Shown in pieces: positions 1 to 7,323 of a stretch of DNA of 12,132 nt. Under the pieces are notes generated by a model. The model searched no databases, was not told the origin of the DNA, and saw nothing but the letters and a program-made list of their open reading frames with translations. The stretch's first letter is position 1. Every line of letters starts with the position of its first letter. The stretch is taken from the NCBI GenBank assembly GCA_027490555.1, contig JAIXXW010000211.1, forward strand, positions 1-12,132, given 5' to 3'. A program made the translations under genes and the position numbers. The DNA comes from Comamonadaceae bacterium (GTDB taxonomy: Bacteria; Pseudomonadota; Gammaproteobacteria; Burkholderiales; Burkholderiaceae_C).

Positions 1-317
1 CGGGTGCACTTGTCGCCCATGATCATGAAGGTCGCTGTGCCCTTGCCAAAGCATTCCCCGATGTTGGGGCAGCTGGCCTCTTCGCACACCGTGACCAGCT
101 TGTTGCTGCGCAGGATGTCCTTGATTTCGTAAAAGCGGGTGGTCGGTGAGCCGGCCTTGACGCGGATCCATTCGGGTTTTTTCAGCACTTCGGCCGGCTC
201 GACCTTGACCGGGATGCGCGAGAGCTTGGCCGCGGCTTTTTGCTTGGCCAGGGGATCGTAGTTCTCGACGCTTTGCGCTTCGCGGACCACTTGGCGTTCG
301 GTGGGGGTGTTGCTCAT
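1..317 (-). CDS. lipA: Lipoyl synthase LipA, N-terminal part (cut by window edge)
   Basis: Radical SAM enzyme that inserts two sulfur atoms into protein-bound octanoyl groups to form lipoyl cofactors on 2-oxoacid dehydrogenases and the glycine cleavage H protein. The start is the ATG at 317-315 (MSNTPTERQVV...), and about 105 residues are visible before the edge. The segment CEEASCPNIGEC carries the CX4CX5C cysteines that bind the auxiliary, sulfur-donating iron-sulfur cluster. It is followed by FMIMGDKCTR, which leads into the radical SAM CX3CX2C motif; only the first cysteine of that motif is inside the window. The gene lies 47 nt downstream of lipB on the same strand, the usual lipB-lipA order. 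The Shine-Dalgarno sequence is weak (GAAAG), so translation may depend partly on the upstream message. The family call is very secure; the C-terminal two thirds cannot be assessed. Confidence 0.96.
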   Translation of the reverse strand, partial: MSNTPTERQVVREAQSVENYDPLAKQKAAAKLSRIPVKVEPAEVLKKPEWIRVKAGSPTTRFYEIKDILRSNKLVTVCEEASCPNIGECFGKGTATFMIMGDKCT

Positions 318-364
318 GTTGTGCTTTCGGTGGCCGCCGCCGCATCATCGGCGCAGCCAGGGGT

Positions 365-1027
365 TCATAAACGGGCGGCCAGTTGCTGGGCCAGCACCCG
401 GGCGGCCTCGTCCCAGGTGACTTCTACGCCGATTGTAGAAAGGTCCACGGTTTTCAGGCCGGCATGACCACAGGGGTTGATGCGCCCAAAGGGTTCCAGG
501 TCCATCGCCACGTTCAGGGCTGCGCCGTGGTAGGTGCAGTGGCGGCTGACCTTGATGCCCAAAGCGCTGATCTTGCCCAGCCCTTGGAACGGGTCGCTGG
601 CCGGGGCCGGGCCCACCAGGGCGGCGTGGCTGAAGGGGTCGTCGAGGCGAACATAGATGCCAGGCGCACCCGCCACCCGGTGGCCGGTCACGCCAAAATG
701 CGCCAGAGTCCGGATCACCGATTCTTCCAGCTTGAAGACGTACTCCTTCACGTAATACCCGGCGCGCTGCAGGTTGACCAAGGGATAGGCCATGACTTGG
801 CCAGGACCATGGAAGGTGACCTGCCCGCCCCGGTTGGTGGCCACCACCGGAATGTCACCGGGCATGAGCAGGTGGCTGGCCAGTCCGGCCAAGCCTTGCG
901 TGAAGACCGGCGGGTGCTCGCAAAGCCAGAGCTGGTTGGGTGTCTCGGGCGTGCGGCCGGCCGTGAAGGCCTGCATGGCCTCGTAGGTGGGCAGGTAATC
1001 GACTCGTCCGAGCAGGCGGATGTCCAT
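365..1027 (-). CDS. lipB: Octanoyltransferase LipB
   Basis: Transfers octanoyl from octanoyl-acyl carrier protein to the lipoyl-domain lysine of target enzymes, the first step of lipoate biosynthesis; cytoplasmic. I chose the ATG at 1027 (MDIRLLGRVDY, 220 residues). The frame stays open further upstream, but that extension would overlap the preceding gene and does not resemble LipB. Family motifs visible are RGGQVTFHGPGQ (residues 66-77), the catalytic lysine in GKISALG (Lys152), HGAALNV, and the catalytic cysteine in INPCGHAG (Cys186). Between GIYV and the catalytic lysine there is a stretch of about 24 residues, where E. coli LipB has only a few. The start lies 2 nt after the stop of the DUF493 gene with no good Shine-Dalgarno of its own, which suggests translational coupling. 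The ybeD-lipB-lipA order matches the known enterobacterial neighbourhood. Confidence 0.96.
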   Translation of the reverse strand: MDIRLLGRVDYLPTYEAMQAFTAGRTPETPNQLWLCEHPPVFTQGLAGLASHLLMPGDIPVVATNRGGQVTFHGPGQVMAYPLVNLQRAGYYVKEYVFKLEESVIRTLAHFGVTGHRVAGAPGIYVRLDDPFSHAALVGPAPASDPFQGLGKISALGIKVSRHCTYHGAALNVAMDLEPFGRINPCGHAGLKTVDLSTIGVEVTWDEAARVLAQQLAARL

Positions 1028-1029
1028 GC

Positions 1030-1329
1030 TCAAAGCACGATTTTGACCATCGGGTGCGAGGTCAGGGCGCGGTACAGATTGTCGAGTTGCTCGCGGCTGG
1101 TGGCGGTGATGCACAGCGTCACGCCCAGGTAGTTGCCGCCTTTGCTGGGGCGCAACTCGATGGTGCTGGCGTCAAAGCCAGGGTCAAATTGCAGGGCCAC
1201 TTGGCACATGGCCTCGGCAAAGCCGTCGGCCATGGCGCCCATCACTTTGATGGGAAAAACCGAGGGGTACTCGATCAGGCTGTCTTTGCGCGGGTCGGAG
1301 CCGGCCGGTGGAGTGATGGAGGCGCTCAT
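1030..1329 (-). CDS. YbeD/DUF493 family protein
   Basis: Small 99-residue cytoplasmic protein of the DUF493 (YbeD) family, an ACT-like ferredoxin fold of unresolved function. Family features are the YPSVFPIKVMG segment near residue 21, the central RPSKGGNYLGVTL segment, and the C-terminal ending YRALTSHPMVKIVL, which parallels the conserved YbeD ending. It is translated from an ATG at 1329 with an AAGGGAA Shine-Dalgarno about 6 nt upstream. It starts 25 nt after the CopD-like gene and ends 2 nt before lipB, so it sits inside the operon. YbeD is next to lipB in many proteobacteria, which suggests but does not prove a regulatory or accessory link to lipoate synthesis. The length is normal for the family. 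Confidence 0.9.
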   Translation of the reverse strand: MSASITPPAGSDPRKDSLIEYPSVFPIKVMGAMADGFAEAMCQVALQFDPGFDASTIELRPSKGGNYLGVTLCITATSREQLDNLYRALTSHPMVKIVL

Positions 1330-1354
1330 GGTGTGTTCCCTTGGGCTTGCAAGC

Positions 1355-1801
1355 TTAACGCCAGACCACCACGGCCAGCACGGCCAGCCAGCCCAGCACG
1401 AAATTGGTCAGCACCAAGATGTGAATTTGCCCCAGGGCCTGGCCTGCTGCGGGCCATTCCGATGCCCCGACAGCCCTTTTCAGGCGGCGAAAGGGCGCAA
1501 ACCAGATGTGGGCAAAAATCAGGCACATGAGCAAGCCCAGGCCTGACATGGCGTGCCAGCCTTTGGGGGCCAGTTGCATGTCGCTCAGGGTCAGCATCCA
1601 AAACCCCGAGGCCAGGATCAGCGCAACCGAGCCCCAGATCATGGCAAAAAAGCGGGTCAACACGCCGCACATCAGGCCCAGACGCTCGGGCGGGGCCAAG
1701 CGGGCGATCACCACCGGGCGCAGCGCCAGGATCACCAAGGTCATGCCGCCCATCCAGACGATGGCGGCTGCGAGGTGAAAAAACTTGATCCATTCGTACA
1801 T
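1355..1801 (-). CDS. CopD-like four-helix integral membrane protein
   Basis: A 148-residue membrane protein resembling the CopD domain (copper-resistance/copper-import family). Four hydrophobic helices are visible at about residues 5-27, 48-70, 83-103 and 127-147. The first contains FHLAAAIVWMGG, the recurrent opening of this family. Histidines 9, 83, 98 and 127 lie in or next to helices and could bind metal or heme; that is inference. I placed the start at the ATG at 1801, not the in-frame ATG at 1858, because GGAAGGG lies just upstream and the protein then opens directly into helix 1. It is the first gene of the minus-strand group leading to DUF493, lipB and lipA. Copper transport has not been shown for short stand-alone members, so the functional label should be held loosely. 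Confidence 0.75.
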   Translation of the reverse strand: MYEWIKFFHLAAAIVWMGGMTLVILALRPVVIARLAPPERLGLMCGVLTRFFAMIWGSVALILASGFWMLTLSDMQLAPKGWHAMSGLGLLMCLIFAHIWFAPFRRLKRAVGASEWPAAGQALGQIHILVLTNFVLGWLAVLAVVVWR

Positions 1802-1914
1802 AAACCCTTCCGATGGTGCGTTGCGTGGCGAGCCATCAACCCAGAACCGCCCCTTCACATTGTCGCTCTTGCAAGCACAAATTCACAGTTGGAAGGGGCT
1901 TCTCGTGATGGATG

Positions 1915-1945
1915 TTGTGGTCGGGCACTGGTTTCTACGTATAAT
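1915..1945 (+). promoter_or_regulatory. Probable sigma-70 promoter of the atp operon
   Basis: A perfect -10 hexamer TATAAT lies at 1940-1945. The best -35 candidate is TTGTGG at 1915-1920, only 3 of 6 matches with a long 19-nt spacer. Transcription would start near 1952, giving a leader of about 45 nt before atpI. This is the only strong promoter-like signal in the 196-nt divergent gap (1802-1997), and it faces the nine-gene ATP synthase operon. No comparably good promoter was seen for the leftward CopD-lipB operon. The call rests on motif reading alone. Confidence 0.55.
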
Positions 1946-1997
1946 CTAGAGCTTTGCAGGAATTACCGTGTTGTTCGTAACTTCGGTGTAATTTGAA

Positions 1998-2513
1998 ATG
2001 GTCAAAATCGCCACGCTGCCCGATCAAGGCAATTCGGCCAACACAACAAATCCTGCAGAAGAAGGTTTTGACGCTGATTTCAAGCCCTTGACCGCAGAAC
2101 AAGCACAAGCTTGGCGGCAACAAAACCAGGCGGTATCGCCATGGCGAGTGTTGGCTTTGCAGGTGTTGGTGGGTGTTTTGGCATCTGTTCTGATCGGCCT
2201 GATCGGCGGACAACTCCGACTGGCGGCATCGGCAGCTTGGGGGACTTTGGCGGTGGTGCTGCCAGGAGTTGTGTTTGTTCGGGCATTGAGCCGGCAAATG
2301 CGACAGACCCAAGCCGGATCTGCATTGCTTGGGTTTTTTGTGTGGGAGATGGTCAAGATCCTGTTGACCGTGGCGCTGCTTCTGGTGGCGCCCATCGTGA
2401 TTTCGGATTTGAACTGGTTTGCCTTGGTGGCCGGTTTTGTGGTGACGATCAAGGTTTACTGGCTGGCCATGTGGCTGGGCTGGATGAAACCGAAATCGAA
2501 GTCGAACATTTAA
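1998..2513 (+). CDS. atpI: ATP synthase subunit I (AtpI)
   Basis: First gene of the ATP synthase operon; AtpI is a non-structural membrane protein thought to help c-ring assembly. The protein has 171 residues: a hydrophilic N-terminal region of about 45 residues, then four predicted membrane helices at roughly 50-70, 76-96, 109-135 and 139-160, ending in a short lysine-rich tail (MKPKSKSN). The sequence is poorly conserved in the family, so the assignment leans on this topology and on its position directly before atpB. The start ATG at 1998 lacks a convincing Shine-Dalgarno (GGTG, 9 nt upstream), in keeping with the low expression known for atpI in E. coli. Base composition appears lower in GC than in the later atp genes. 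The stop is 18 nt before atpB. Confidence 0.85.
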   Translation: MVKIATLPDQGNSANTTNPAEEGFDADFKPLTAEQAQAWRQQNQAVSPWRVLALQVLVGVLASVLIGLIGGQLRLAASAAWGTLAVVLPGVVFVRALSRQMRQTQAGSALLGFFVWEMVKILLTVALLLVAPIVISDLNWFALVAGFVVTIKVYWLAMWLGWMKPKSKSNI

Positions 2514-2531
2514 TGAACGGATTGTTGATTT

Positions 2532-3410
2532 ATGTCTGCTGAAAACGCTGGCGCACATGCCCCAACGGCTGGTGAGTACATCCAGCACCATCTGCAACAC
2601 CTGCAAATGAACTTTTCATTCGAAGGTGTCAAGCAAACGAACATCGTCGACTTCAGTCTGTTCAACCTGGACTCGGTCTTTTTCTCGGTGGTTCTGGGTG
2701 TGTTGGGCTGCCTCTTCCTGTGGTCGGCGGCCCGCAAGGCCACCTCGGGGGTGCCCGGTCGTTTCCAGGCAGCGGTCGAGATCCTGTCCGAAATGGTGGA
2801 AAACCAGGCCAAGGGCGTGATCCACAACGCCCAGAGCCGCAAGCTGGTTTCGCCGCTGGCCTTGACGGTTTTCGTCTGGATCTTTTTGATGAACGCCATG
2901 GACATGCTGCCGGTGGACCTGCTGCCCGCAGCCTGGCATGCCGCGGGCCCCGCCTTGGGTTTCAAGGATTACATGCGCGTGGTGCCCACCGCCGACTTGT
3001 CCACTACCCTGGGCCTGTCCTGCTCGGTGTTGCTCATCTGCCTTTTCTACAACATCAAGATCAAGGGCTTGGGCGGTTGGTCGCACGAGTTGGTGGCCGC
3101 ACCTTTTGGCGACCATTGGCTGCTGTACCCCATCAACTTCTTGATGCAGATGATCGAATATCTGGCCAAGACGGTCTCGCATGGCATGCGACTGTTTGGC
3201 AACATGTTTGCGGGTGAGTTGGTGTTCATGTTGATTGCCCTCATGGGTGGCGGCTGGGCATTGTCAACCACGGGCGTGGGTCTGGCCATCGGCCATGTCA
3301 TCGCCGGCACCGTGTGGACGCTGTTCCACATCTTGGTCATCACCTTGCAAGCCTTCATCTTTATGATGTTGACCTTGGTCTACACAGGCCAGGCGCACGA
3401 TGCACATTGA
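2532..3410 (+). CDS. atpB: ATP synthase Fo subunit a
   Basis: Membrane stator subunit that forms the two proton half-channels against the c-ring. The protein is 292 residues, about 20 longer than E. coli subunit a. The hallmark segment HGMRLFGNMFAGELV holds the essential arginine at Arg220 (E. coli Arg210) and a conserved glutamate at Glu229 (E. coli Glu219). The last helix region, FHILVITLQAFIFMMLTLVY, is close to the E. coli sequence and includes the conserved His and Gln of the channel. Earlier motifs such as FLMNAMDMLPVDLLP are typical of the family. It starts at the ATG at 2532, 18 nt after atpI, with only a weak Shine-Dalgarno (ACGGA). The gene appears intact, with all key residues present. 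Confidence 0.98.
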   Translation: MSAENAGAHAPTAGEYIQHHLQHLQMNFSFEGVKQTNIVDFSLFNLDSVFFSVVLGVLGCLFLWSAARKATSGVPGRFQAAVEILSEMVENQAKGVIHNAQSRKLVSPLALTVFVWIFLMNAMDMLPVDLLPAAWHAAGPALGFKDYMRVVPTADLSTTLGLSCSVLLICLFYNIKIKGLGGWSHELVAAPFGDHWLLYPINFLMQMIEYLAKTVSHGMRLFGNMFAGELVFMLIALMGGGWALSTTGVGLAIGHVIAGTVWTLFHILVITLQAFIFMMLTLVYTGQAHDAH

Positions 3411-3466
3411 TGACAATTTTTTCTTTTTCCCTGTTTCTTTTTTCCACTAACTTTTAGGAGCTTCTC
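3411..3466 (+). promoter_or_regulatory. Pyrimidine-rich translation-initiation region of atpE
   Basis: The 56-nt gap between atpB and atpE is strikingly T- and C-rich (runs TTTTTT, CTTTTTCCC and TTTCTTTTTTCC at about 3416-3444). It ends in a strong Shine-Dalgarno AGGAG (3456-3460), 6 nt before the atpE ATG. In E. coli a U-rich stretch upstream of the atpE Shine-Dalgarno enhances translation and helps supply the roughly ten copies of subunit c per complex. The same layout here suggests the same role. No stable hairpin was seen, so it is unlikely to be a terminator. Confidence 0.6.
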
Positions 3467-3715
3467 ATGGAAAACATTCTCGGCCTGGTGGCATTGGCTT
3501 GCGGTTTGATCGTTGGCTTGGGTGCCTTGGGTGCCTCGGTTGGCATCGGCATGATGGGTGGCAAATTCCTCGAATCCGGCGCACGTCAGCCAGAGTTGAT
3601 GAACGAATTGCAAACCAAAATGTTTCTGTTGGCAGGTCTGATTGACGCCGCGTTCCTGATCGGTGTGGCCATCGCCTTGCTGTTCGCCTTCGCCAACCCC
3701 TTCGTTCTGAAGTAA
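3467..3715 (+). CDS. atpE: ATP synthase Fo subunit c
   Basis: Proteolipid that forms the rotating c-ring; each copy carries one ion in the membrane. The protein has 82 residues and is a two-helix hairpin. The first helix has the glycine-rich packing pattern GLGALGASVGIGMMGG (about residues 17-32), the polar loop contains ARQPEL (residues 39-44), and the second helix holds the ion-binding carboxylate Asp60 in GLIDAAFLIG, matching E. coli Asp61. The residue after the acid is alanine, not the serine or threonine of sodium-binding rings, which supports proton coupling. It has the clearest Shine-Dalgarno of the operon and a pyrimidine-rich leader, fitting its high stoichiometry. Intact and of normal length. 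Confidence 0.98.
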   Translation: MENILGLVALACGLIVGLGALGASVGIGMMGGKFLESGARQPELMNELQTKMFLLAGLIDAAFLIGVAIALLFAFANPFVLK

Positions 3716-3751
3716 TCCACGCACCTCTTCCAACAGAAGAAGGACCCGACC

Positions 3752-4222
3752 GTGAACATTAACGCTACTCTGTTCATTCAGATGGTCGTTTTTGCGATCC
3801 TGGTGTGGTTCACGATGAAATTCGTGTGGCCCCCGATCACAAAAGCGCTCGACGAACGGGCACAGAAAATCGCTGACGGCCTCGCTGCAGCAGACAAAGC
3901 CAAGGCAGAACTCACCAGCGCCAACGCGCGGGTGGAGGCCGAGTTGGCCAAGTCCCGCAACGAGACGGCTTCGCGCTTGGCGGATGCCGAGCGTCGTGCA
4001 AATGGCATCATCGAAGAAGCCAAACTTCGTGCCACCGAAGAAGGCAACAAGATCATCGCCGCTGCAAAGGCTGAGGCCGAGCAGCAGGCGGTCAAGGCCC
4101 GCGAAGCTCTGCGTGAGCAAGTCGCTGCCCTGGCTGTCAAAGGCGCCGAGCAGATTCTCCGCAAGGAAGTCAATGCCGGTGTCCACGCTGATCTGCTGAA
4201 CCGCCTCAAGACCGAGCTGTAA
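3752..4222 (+). CDS. atpF: ATP synthase Fo subunit b
   Basis: Peripheral stalk subunit linking the membrane sector to F1. The protein has 156 residues, the same length as in E. coli. It has one N-terminal membrane helix (about residues 4-24, MNINATLFIQ...WFTMKFVWPPI, very like the E. coli b opening). A long Ala/Glu/Lys/Arg-rich helical stretch follows to about residue 140, consistent with the right-handed coiled coil of the b dimer. The start codon is GTG at 3752, preceded by AAGGA with a 7-nt spacer; the homologous N-terminus confirms this start. It lies 36 nt after atpE and 22 nt before atpH. Only a single b-type gene is present, so the stalk should be a b2 homodimer. Confidence 0.97.
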   Translation: MNINATLFIQMVVFAILVWFTMKFVWPPITKALDERAQKIADGLAAADKAKAELTSANARVEAELAKSRNETASRLADAERRANGIIEEAKLRATEEGNKIIAAAKAEAEQQAVKAREALREQVAALAVKGAEQILRKEVNAGVHADLLNRLKTEL

Positions 4223-4244
4223 AAAGCTCCAGCCAGAGAAGACC

Positions 4245-4775
4245 ATGGCAGAACTTGCTACCATCGCCCGCCCTTATGCCGAAGCGCTGTTCAAGTCGCA
4301 GGCATCCGATCGTGCTGGCACGGCCGCTTGGCTGTACGAACTGGCGGCTGTTGCCGACAATGCGCAGCTCCAGCAATTCATCGACAGTCCCAAAGTGTCC
4401 GACGAGCAGGCCTTCGAGCTGGTTTCCGGCGTGCTGCGCACAGCACTGCCAGAGGCCGGCAAAAACTTCCTGCGCCTGGTGATCGAAAACCGCCGTCTCA
4501 GTGCACTGCCTGTCGTTGCACAGCAGTACCGGGCCCTCATGAATGCGCAAAGTGGTACCGCCGATGCGGTGGTCTACAGCGCATTCCCCATCGACGCTTC
4601 GGCCTTGGCCGATTTGTCGACCACGCTCGAAAAAAGCTTTGGGCGCAAGCTCAATGTGAATGTTGAACTGGATGCTTCCCTGATCGGTGGTATCCGTGTG
4701 GTGGTGGGTGACGAGGTGCTCGATACCTCGGTCAAGGCCCGACTGGAACAAATGAAATCGGCCCTCACCGCATGA
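4245..4775 (+). CDS. atpH: ATP synthase F1 subunit delta
   Basis: Delta (OSCP-type) subunit that caps the top of the alpha/beta hexamer and joins it to the b-subunit stalk. The protein has 176 residues, typical for the family. The N-terminal helical domain opens with ELATIARPYAEALF, the standard delta start. The C-terminal part has LDASLIGGIRVVVGDEVLDTSV, the conserved region near the b contact. It starts at the ATG at 4245 with a purine-rich AGAGAAG upstream. It is followed by a 44-nt gap before atpA that contains a long purine-rich tract serving as the atpA ribosome-binding region. Intact. Confidence 0.97.
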   Translation: MAELATIARPYAEALFKSQASDRAGTAAWLYELAAVADNAQLQQFIDSPKVSDEQAFELVSGVLRTALPEAGKNFLRLVIENRRLSALPVVAQQYRALMNAQSGTADAVVYSAFPIDASALADLSTTLEKSFGRKLNVNVELDASLIGGIRVVVGDEVLDTSVKARLEQMKSALTA

Positions 4776-4819
4776 TGCGGATCGAGACCGGACATATTTA
4801 AAGAAAGAAGGAAAGAGTC

Positions 4820-6373
4820 ATGCAACTCAATCCCGCAGAAATTTCTGAACTGATCAAGAGCCGCATTGAAGGGCTGTCCGCCAGCGCCGATATCCGCAAC
4901 CAGGGCACCGTGGTGTCCGTGACCGACGGTATCGTTCGTGTGCACGGCCTGTCCGATGTGATGCAAGGCGAGATGCTTGAATTCCCGGCCACCGCAGACG
5001 GTGCCGCCACTTACGGTCTGGCCCTGAACCTCGAGCGTGACTCGGTGGGTGCCGTGATCTTGGGTGAGTACGAGCACATCTCCGAAGGCGACACGGTCAA
5101 GTGCACCGGCCGCATTCTGGAAGTGCCCGTGGGCCCCGAGCTGATCGGCCGTGTGGTGAACGCCCTGGGCCAGCCCATCGATGGCAAAGGCCCTGTGAAC
5201 GCCAAGATGACCGACGTGATCGAAAAGGTTGCGCCAGGTGTGATCGCACGTAAATCGGTGGATCAGCCCATGCAAACCGGCCTGAAGTCCATCGACTCGA
5301 TGGTGCCCGTGGGCCGTGGTCAGCGCGAACTGATCATCGGTGACCGTCAGACCGGCAAGACCGCCGTCGCCATCGACGCCATCATCAACCACAAAGGTCA
5401 GAACATGACCTGCGTGTATGTGGCGATCGGTCAAAAGGCCTCGTCCATCAAGAACGTGGTGCGCGCATTGGAACAATCCGGTGCGATGGAATACACCATC
5501 GTGGTGGCCGCTTCTGCCTCCGAATCCGCCGCCATGCAGTACGTGTCGGCCTACTCTGGCTGCACCATGGGCGAATACTTCCGTGACCGTGGCGAAGACG
5601 CCTTGATCGTTTATGACGACCTGTCCAAGCAAGCCGTGGCCTACCGCCAGGTGTCGCTGCTGCTGCGCCGTCCACCCGGCCGTGAAGCCTACCCTGGCGA
5701 CGTGTTTTACCTGCACAGCCGTCTGCTCGAGCGCGCAGCCCGCGTGAACGCCGACTATGTCGAAGCCTTCACCAAAGGTGCCGTGAAAGGCAAGACAGGT
5801 TCCTTGACCGCTTTGCCCATCATTGAAACCCAAGCGGGTGACGTGTCGGCTTTCGTGCCCACCAACGTGATTTCGATCACCGACGGTCAGATCTTCCTGG
5901 AAACCTCCTTGTTCAACGCCGGTATCCGCCCTGCGATCAACGCCGGTATCTCGGTGTCCCGCGTGGGTAGCTCGGCCCAGACCAAGATCATCAAAGGCCA
6001 GTCCGGCGGTATCCGTACCGACTTGGCCCAGTACCGTGAATTGGCCGCTTTTGCCCAGTTCGCCTCCGATCTGGACGAAGCCACCCGCAAGCAGCTCGAC
6101 CGCGGTGCCCGCGTGACCGAATTGCTCAAGCAATCGCAGTACAGCCCGCTGCCCATCAGCCTGATGGCGGCCAGCTTGTTTGCAGTGAACAAAGGCTTCA
6201 TGGACGACATCGATGTCAAGAAGGTGTTGGCTTTCGAGCACGGTTTGCACGCTTACCTCAAGGATTCGTGCGCTGCGTTGTTGGCCAAGATTGAAAGCTC
6301 CAAAGCACTGGACAAAGAGGCTGAAGCCGAATTGAACATCGCTGTGGCCGCTTTCAAGAAAAGCTTTGCTTGA
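4820..6373 (+). CDS. atpA: ATP synthase F1 subunit alpha
   Basis: Regulatory nucleotide-binding subunit of the alpha3beta3 head. The protein has 517 residues. The Walker A motif GDRQTGKT spans residues 174-181 (Lys180), and the arginine that reaches into the catalytic site lies in SVSRVGSSAQ (Arg381, matching E. coli Arg376). The N-terminal segment MQLNPAEISELIKSRIEGL is the helix that contacts delta. The start ATG at 4820 has AAGGA 7 nt upstream within a purine-rich run (about 4799-4817). Codon choice is strongly biased (for example frequent CGT arginine codons), as expected for a highly expressed gene. A long open frame on the opposite strand is a by-product of this codon bias. Confidence 0.99.
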   Translation: MQLNPAEISELIKSRIEGLSASADIRNQGTVVSVTDGIVRVHGLSDVMQGEMLEFPATADGAATYGLALNLERDSVGAVILGEYEHISEGDTVKCTGRILEVPVGPELIGRVVNALGQPIDGKGPVNAKMTDVIEKVAPGVIARKSVDQPMQTGLKSIDSMVPVGRGQRELIIGDRQTGKTAVAIDAIINHKGQNMTCVYVAIGQKASSIKNVVRALEQSGAMEYTIVVAASASESAAMQYVSAYSGCTMGEYFRDRGEDALIVYDDLSKQAVAYRQVSLLLRRPPGREAYPGDVFYLHSRLLERAARVNADYVEAFTKGAVKGKTGSLTALPIIETQAGDVSAFVPTNVISITDGQIFLETSLFNAGIRPAINAGISVSRVGSSAQTKIIKGQSGGIRTDLAQYRELAAFAQFASDLDEATRKQLDRGARVTELLKQSQYSPLPISLMAASLFAVNKGFMDDIDVKKVLAFEHGLHAYLKDSCAALLAKIESSKALDKEAEAELNIAVAAFKKSFA

Positions 6374-6400
6374 TTCCCACCTGATCTAAAGGAGCCTCTG

Positions 6401-7285
6401 ATGGCATCGGGCAAGGAACTACGCACCAAGATCAAATCGGTGGAAAACACCAAGAAGATCACCAAGGCGATGGAAATGATTTCCGTCTCCAAAATGCGCA
6501 AAGCCCAGGAGCGCATGCGCACGGCTCGGCCTTACAGCCAGAAGATTCGCACCATTGCGAGCCATCTCGGCCAGGCCAACCCGGAGTATGTGCACCCCTT
6601 CATGCAGCGCAACGACGGCAAGTCGGTGGGCTTCATCGTGGTCACCACGGACAAGGGTTTGTGCGGCGGTCTGAACACCAACCTGTTGCGTGCAGTGACC
6701 GGACAATTGCGTGAAGTGCAAGCCCAGGGCAAAACGCCCATGGCCGTGGCCATCGGCAGCAAAGGGCTCGGTTTTCTGAACCGGGTCAATGCCAAAGTGG
6801 TGGCGCATGTCACGCAGTTGGGTGACAAGCCCCACCTGGACAAGCTGATCGGCCCGGTCAAGGTGTTGCTTGACGCCTATGCCGCCGGCGAGTTGAGCGC
6901 GGTGTACCTGTGCTACAACAAGTTTGTCAGCACCATGGCGCAAGAGCCCACCATCGACATGCTGCTGCCCTTGTCGGCAGCCGACATGAAGGCCGAGACC
7001 CAGGCCGCTGGCGACACGCACGCTTGGGACTACCTTTACGAACCCGATGCCCAGACGGTCATTGATGACCTGTTGGTCCGTTATGCGGAAGCCTTGGCTT
7101 ACCAGGCCGTGGCTGAAAACATGGCCTCCGAACATGCCGCCCGGATGGTGGCGATGAAGGCTGCGACCGACAATGCCGGCAATGTGATCGGTGAGCTCAA
7201 GCTCGTCTACAACAAGACCCGTCAAGCCGCCATCACCAAAGAACTGTCGGAAATCGTCTCTGGCGCGGCCGCGATCAGCGGTTGA
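6401..7285 (+). CDS. atpG: ATP synthase F1 subunit gamma
   Basis: Central rotor shaft that turns inside the alpha3beta3 head and connects to the c-ring. The protein has 294 residues. The N- and C-terminal helices that form the shaft coiled coil are well conserved: ELRTKIKSVENTKKITKAM with MISVSKMRKAQ at the start, and ARMVAMKAATDNAGNVI with ELKLVYNKTRQAAITKEL at the end. The middle holds VTTDKGLCGGLNTN (about residues 81-94), the conserved segment of the globular domain. The ATG at 6401 follows a strong AAAGGAG (6388-6394) with a 6-nt spacer. It lies 27 nt after atpA and 38 nt before atpD. Intact. Confidence 0.98.
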   Translation: MASGKELRTKIKSVENTKKITKAMEMISVSKMRKAQERMRTARPYSQKIRTIASHLGQANPEYVHPFMQRNDGKSVGFIVVTTDKGLCGGLNTNLLRAVTGQLREVQAQGKTPMAVAIGSKGLGFLNRVNAKVVAHVTQLGDKPHLDKLIGPVKVLLDAYAAGELSAVYLCYNKFVSTMAQEPTIDMLLPLSAADMKAETQAAGDTHAWDYLYEPDAQTVIDDLLVRYAEALAYQAVAENMASEHAARMVAMKAATDNAGNVIGELKLVYNKTRQAAITKELSEIVSGAAAISG

Positions 7286-7323
7286 TTCCCAGTTCTGCAA
7301 ATTCAAATTATTTGGAGCGAAAA

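Noticed and set aside
1345..1354. Palindrome GCTTGCAAGC between the CopD-like gene and the DUF493 gene
   Set aside because: A 10-bp perfect palindrome cannot form a useful hairpin loop and may be chance; no promoter or second copy is visible nearby.
3411..3460. T-rich tract after atpB as a terminator
   Set aside because: No inverted repeat precedes the T-runs, and the tract lies inside an operon just before the most abundant subunit.
4574..6250. 558-codon open frame antisense to atpA
   Set aside because: It mirrors atpA, which has a full set of conserved residues. The translation is His/Gly/Val-rich, resembles no family I recognise, and long antisense frames are expected from the biased codon use of this GC-rich gene.
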